Source: Nymphaea colorata
Lineage: Eukaryota > Streptophyta > Magnoliopsida > Nymphaeales > Nymphaeaceae
Direction of reading: 5' to 3'
DNA length: 64,000 bases
Assembly: GCF_008831285.2 (NCBI RefSeq)
Contig: NC_045146.1
Coordinates: 23,949,703 to 24,013,702, forward strand
Under the pieces are notes generated by a model. That model was not told where the DNA came from. It saw only the letters and a program-made list of their open reading frames with translations, and did not search any database. The position numbers and the translations under genes were made by a program. Shown piece by piece: positions 58,813-64,000 of the stretch; positions within the stretch are counted from its first letter, which is position 1, and every line of letters begins with the position of its first letter.

Positions 58813-61723
58813 TGAGAGTGACGCGGTCGATCATGGGGAGGGCTCTCAGATTTAACGGTCTGCGGGCGATTGTTGGCCGTTGGATTTGACGATGGACGGT
58901 TCGGACATAGTCTAATGCCGTTGTATCTTGGCCGTTGGCGGTCTTCGTCGATGGTAGTTTGGGCGAAAGTCCGGAGTCCGAGGGACCACGACGCTCCATG
59001 TCGAGCCAACGGTTACGTCGGCCAAAACTGGATCCAGATCAGTGGTTCCTACAATTTGACCAAAACTGGATCCGTGTTTCGATTTCGGGTTGGAAACGTA
59101 CGACCCAAATCTTACAATTTGGACCCGTTAAAAATATGCCTTGTGCCTTTAAGAAATGAGAAAGAATGAGGGATTCCATTTTCTCCCAGGTGGTAGGATT
59201 ATTTCTCTTGCTCATACTAAAACTACCGTTTGCATTATATTTGATTATAAATGCTGTTCACAAATTCAACAATGATACACTAGACACAATGTGATTATAT
59301 TTTTTTTTTATTTCAAAAAAGAAAGCGTCATGCCCTTAAATATGTGTTTTGAGCCCAAGTGTTTTAAGGATAAATATTTTTCTTATCCAATGTTTTCTAA
59401 ATAATTTGCGCTTTTACAAAATGGATTTCCAATCCAAACTGTGACAACTTGGCTCAAATTAGCTTGAAAATCCAATCTCTTGAATTCAAATTCCCCCTAT
59501 ATTTCCCCTTCAGCACCTAAAAAAATGCATCAACCACAGCACAATGTTATGTTAGGCATATTTTTTCATTATTCTATTTGACAAAGTTGACATTGGGGGT
59601 CATTCCGAGGGCACTCCCTACATTGTTATATCATAATCGCACTGAATCATATCATAAATACGATTAAAAGAAAAGTAAGAGTGGTCTAGAGGGACTATAA
59701 GTTTTTGAAATTTACATGCCTATAGTTGGAATGACAGTGGGAACGGATTTCATTTTGAAATTTCCAGAACAGTAAGATTACCTTCTTTTTTAGGTGTTCA
59801 TGACTTAGGGACTAGGAATAGGCTATGTTCGGCGAATCTTTTCTTTTGGCGTTGCGGGAGTTTGATGCAATTGATTTCTCCGGATGGCAGTGTTAAAGTC
59901 AAGTTTTTTTTTTTTTTTTAAGGGATGGTGATTTAAACTTCTTTGCAAGAAATTTTGCCACGCTCAACAAACACTTCAAATTTTTTCTAGAAATATTTTC
60001 TGGGTCCATCAAAAGAAATCTGCAATGGGAATAGGTGGGAAAAAAAATTCTCTTCTACCCTATTCCAGGAACTTTTTCCATGACAACAAAATCTATGGAT
60101 TTTTTTCAAGTGCATCAAACGCACCCTTAGACTTTTACATAGCAACCACTGCATCAGCATAGCCATCACCGTGTGAGGCAGATTATGGAGGTTTCTCCCT
60201 TGATTTCTACATTCCGTAGAATCCTGTATATAGAAGTTAGTTGACATTTATGACTGCAAGCGTTTAATTGAAACTCTAAGAATGTGTTTTTCCAAGTAAA
60301 CGTAAGGCTAAAAATAAACAAACAAATCAACAGACAGATCCCCGACTCTTAACTTGCAAAATTGTTTAACCTTAACTATCAATGGCTTTTGACCTTACCC
60401 TTGAAACGAGATATGTGGAATCCGTTAATCTTTCTAAACTACAATAATTTGTTAAAAGCCGTTATAAGTTGATATGTGCCGGAAGAAAGTGTTACCACCT
60501 TATTGTTACAGTTTCCGGGCTATATAGAAGGGAAAACAGAAGGAAATCTTGTGGCCTCTTGCTGGGTGGTGGATTGCAAGTGAGAAATGACAGTAACATG
60601 TACACATTACAGCTAAGAGAAGGAGCAGATAGGGTGATGGGTGATAACTTCACTAGTTTATTTATTTCAAAAAATTAACAGACTTAACTGCACGCAGCTT
60701 CCAAATGCAAAGTTTATGTTTCCTACTGTACCTTAAGCTTGGATCTTTCTCATGGCCGTGAAGAGCACTTTAACTTGATAAAGTAAATAATAAGCCTTTC
60801 TTTTGGGGTTGAAAGGAAATGGATCATTTTTCAACAATCAGCCTGAATGAGTTTTTGATTGTTAACTTGGAAGATGGTATGATCTCCAATTAATCTCGGC
60901 AGCATTAGAAAATTTGAATAGCTATGCTCAAGTTGTGGGATATACATATCAGAGCAAAACAAAAGCATCTTCAGGAATTGCACAAGCTAGCAAAACAAAC
61001 TATAGACATAATTACATGCAAGACAGCTGAAACAATAGTATTCCATAGAAGGATTAAAGACAAAAATAGGGAAGGCTGAGAAAAACCTCCCTCCAGCAAA
61101 AGCAGAAACTGTGCTGACAAGCATGTTTCTGAATGCTAGTCTAACAACTAGTCCTCAAGACCATGAAAAATAAATGCTGCATTCTGCCCTCTTCCTTGTG
61201 TACATCTTTCTTCCAAGTACAAAAGTTTAGTCACCTGCATGCATCCGAGTATATGAGCAACAGTTCGTGTGTTAGGGCAAATGATTCTTGGAGACATTAT
61301 TAGCAGCACGTTCACGAATCCTCGACACATAATTATATGACCAGAATGACTAGAAAGAAAGAGTAATTGACAAGAAAACAAGACGCATGACCCAAAGAGT
61401 AAAGCATAAATTCAGACATCACAAGCATTTTGAAGGTCTAAAAAGTCATGAACGATGATCGCTACAGAGAAGCAACACCAGAGACCAGGTGTCATCATAT
61501 AGACAAATAAGAACAATAAAATTGCACGGACCAAGCCATCTGATTTCAGAATGTTTGTTGTCAGTTTACAGAACAGGATGGTTGGTGACGGGTAAAGCAT
61601 CAGAATGATAACCAACCAAATTCTAAAAATCTGCTCAAGATAGTGCCCTGCATCTTGAAGTTTGAAGCAAAAGGTATTGTCAAGACCAGGGACAAAAGAA
61701 TACCTAAAAATATCTGGAGAAAC

Positions 61724-63307
61724 TCAGCTCCCTGTCTTCTCAAAAAAATGCTCGATTTGCAGGCATCCTTGAGCCTGCCCGTTTTGCTTTGTTACTTCTG
61801 CCCACTTTTTAGAATGTCTCATTCCAAAAAGATTCTGCTTCCGTGCCTGCAAATTCACGAGAAAAAGCTAATAAAACATGGATACAGATATATAACATGG
61901 GTTATTAGTTTTGACAAGTATGGTACATTGTGACATAGAATGGGAGATAAAATGAGTAACTTTGTCAGCGGTATGACTGTATAACAATCATAAAAAAATT
62001 GAGACATAACTTAATTCAGTAAAAAGTAACATGATAACTAATAATAGTAATGAAGGAACAAAAATGTTTGGACTCACAAATGACTGGTTTTGGCTTCTCA
62101 ACACCTTGATTCTACCCCCTCTTCCATCCGCACCAACAGCAATCAACTGTCCTACAGCAGGAGGATCTTTTGGAGCCATTTGGCCCTGCCTGCACCATTT
62201 TCCTGTTGGTCTGCTTGCTATGTTAGATCCGAAAAGTCCACTAGGAAAGCATTGATCAACTGTAGATTAAAGAGTAATAGAGATTATGAACACCAAGAAG
62301 ACGTTAATGACTTGCAAGCCAAAGGAATAGCAAGTGCTAGCAGAAATTAGGCAACAAGATACCTCAATTTAATGTGAAATTTTATTATTGCAGGGTGCTG
62401 CAAGTTTTATTAGAAACAATTTACCTGTGTGTGTAACAGAATTAGTATGAGATGTTGCCTTTTCCTTCACAATCGGGATAAAACTTTCATCATCCAAAGT
62501 AATTAGCAAACTTGCATCATTCTGATTATTTGACCTACTATTTGTATCATTTGTACAAGCCAGATCCATTAATTCAACAGGCACAGACTTTCTCGTGTCA
62601 GTCCGTCCTGACAAATCCATGTCAGCATTAGTTTCAACTGCTGACAACTGATTCGAATCTTCAGGCTTCTTGGAGCACTGGAATGCCATGCAGCTTTTCA
62701 GTTCTGTTTTTGACTTTCCAAGCCCAATGATAGAATAATCAACAGTAGCCATCTCAGTCTGTAGAGCAGGTTCTTCCACTTCGATATGGACCATCTCCCT
62801 TTTTGAAGCTTTAGGACTGGAGCTGTTTTGATACTTGGGAAGAAAACCATTTTCATTTACATTAAATGATGGACTTGGCAATAAGAAACCTGTGTCTGAG
62901 CTAGCACTTGGCAAAGAGGAAGTGGATAGCAGTTGTTGACCAACATCACCAGATTTTTCTTTTGCTTTTAAATTGCAGTTATTTGAGTCACTAAAGCAAA
63001 GTTTGACACCATATTCATCAAAGCCTTCTGCACGAAATCTTTTAGATGAATTCAACTTTAAATTCCTCAAGGAATCATTTCCCTCATCCTCAATGGTCCT
63101 TTCCAGTTCTTTCACTCTTTCCTGATAAGTTGCAAAAAACTCCATTAATACAGGAAGGGCATGATAAAAGAATAAAACATTAAGTGATCAAAAGAGGATT
63201 TTACTTTCAATTTTTCTATCTTTTTCACGGCCTTTTCAAGTTTCTTTTGTGAACTTTGCCCTTCTCTTCCCAAAAGGTTGCATTGAGCCAACAATTCTTT
63301 ATAACTC
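61724..63307 (-). CDS. TRAIP-like RING E3 ligase, C-terminal part (continues past the right edge)
   Basis: Four exons are visible: 63205-63307, 62425-63121, 62078-62259, 61724-61846, joining in frame for about 367 residues to TGA. The first visible part is a coiled coil (SYKELLAQCNLLGREGQSS, KKLEKAVKKIEKLKERVKEL). A polar, Ser-rich middle follows, then a conserved-looking block TGKWCRQGQ...GQLIAVGADGRGGRIKVLR, and the end CLQIEHFFEKTGS. The N-terminal RING domain expected for TRAIP would lie beyond base 64000, so I cannot confirm it. The last residues, IEHFF, resemble a PIP box (hydrophobic-x-x-Phe-Phe) with a non-canonical first position; animal TRAIP binds PCNA through a C-terminal PIP box. 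The acceptor of the first visible exon could be 63304 instead of 63307. The gene identity is an inference from layout and the GADGRGGR block. Confidence 0.6.
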
Positions 63308-64000
63308 CTTTGAAATCCACGTGAAATATGAAGTTAGATGCACTGACTCGTGTAGAATGACAGACCAGTGATGAGTAATCATGTATAAAGTTGCTCATAA
63401 CAGTGAAAAGCCCAGGCAATTTTAAACAAAAGGGCCTAATGAAAGCCAATCTTACAATTGGTATCTTGATAATGTGAAAATGGTCATAAAAGCAGAAGCA
63501 GAAACAGAAATAAATTCATGACAAGTGCTAAGTATGATGTATCTTGTACTTTTGTCCAGATTTGCCTCCATTTTTTAGAGATAGAATAACATGATAAAAT
63601 CATAAAATCGCTAAACTGCAGATGAAGCAATTTATATACGTTCTAGAAACCGGCAAAATAATCTGGTAATGCTATATTTTACCAGATTAACCATATCAAG
63701 TTCAACAAACATCAGTAAGATTGCAACCCGATTGCTCTAACCAACCATGTCAAGTAATAGGAGGAGTTTATGTTCATACATGAAGGAGAGAAAGAGAGAG
63801 AGAAATGTATATTCTGAGATGATATAGTTGAGAATTGCCTGAACTGCACCCCAAGAAACATATCCACAAAGTTCTCACTAGGATTGACAGGAGATAAACT
63901 AGGTAACTCAACAAGTCAAATATGGTAGACGGTGCTCATTCAACGCTAGATATTGGGATCTGGCATGAATGAAGCAGGAGGAGATAAAGGTAAAGTCGAA
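63308..64000. other. Probable intron of the TRAIP-like gene
   Basis: AT-rich sequence upstream of the first visible coiled-coil exon. I found no convincing further exon, so the missing 5' half, including any RING domain, should lie to the right of this window. A short GA run occurs near 63787-63803. Confidence 0.4.

Larger units (their letters stand above)
58483..61723. other. Region between HSP90 copy 2 and the TRAIP-like gene
   Basis: The first ~350 bases contain the HSP90 copy 2 leader, TATA box and heat-shock-element-like sites. AAAACTGGATCC occurs twice close together (about 59023 and 59063), a small local repeat. The rest is AT-rich; the last few hundred bases before 61723 are probably the 3' untranslated region of the TRAIP-like gene. 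No other gene is recognised. Confidence 0.5.

Noticed and set aside
59918-60129. Possible Tourist-like MITE with a TTA on each side
   Set aside because: The right end GCATCAAACGCACCC next to TTA is suggestive, but the left end after TTA does not mirror it well enough to call.

Overview
This window is nuclear DNA from a flowering plant. The support is direct: genes are split by GT-AG introns, the sequence between genes is AT-rich with many (TA)n and (CT)n tracts, and several protein families are plant-typed (a PLS-class PPR protein, an R2R3-MYB of the MYB103 type, a ROH1/BYPASS1-like protein, cytosolic HSP90s ending in MEEVD). I cannot name the species from sequence alone.

Layout. 0.3-3.1 kb (minus): an intronless PLS-type PPR gene with an E/E+ C-terminus. 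4.7-6.9 kb (plus): a complete 4-exon gene for the 71-aa RNA polymerase subunit NRPB10. 9.0-18.7 kb (minus): a complete 14-exon STE24/FACE1 CAAX protease gene, 424 aa, stretched by a 3.3-kb intron that holds two old copies of a CCTAGGCG-rich repeat. 18.7-23.3 kb: no gene recognised, but a clean small hAT-type MITE with target-site duplications. 23.3-24.4 kb (minus): ROH1-like gene. 24.4-36.6 kb: 12 kb without a recognisable gene, full of small repeats and local duplications. 36.6-38.0 kb (plus): MYB103-like factor, 3 exons, 323 aa. 38.0-43.4 kb: no gene; a Tourist-like MITE and a minisatellite of about 147 bp per unit. 43.4-44.0 kb (minus): small four-helix membrane protein, possibly MEE60-like. 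44.0-49.4 kb: no gene; repeats and a GC-rich patch. 49.4-58.5 kb (minus): two cytosolic HSP90 genes in tandem, 702 and 703 aa, same four-exon structure, each with heat-shock-element-like sites close to its TATA box. 61.7 kb to the right edge (minus): the 3' part of a gene resembling the RING E3 ligase TRAIP, ending in a PIP-box-like motif.

How the genes work together. They are independent housekeeping or developmental genes (transcription, prenyl-protein processing, organelle RNA processing, protein folding, secondary-wall regulation). Only the HSP90 pair forms a functional unit, by tandem duplication. I found no reverse transcriptase, integrase, capsid or transposase reading frame, no CRISPR, no rRNA and no convincing tRNA gene. 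I did not find a new multi-gene system. The most informative unexpected signals are a hAT-like MITE family with matched 8-bp duplications, an insertion that splits one arm of a local duplication, HSE-like motifs kept between the two HSP90 promoters, and local duplications inside the MYB103 intron and beside the membrane-protein gene.
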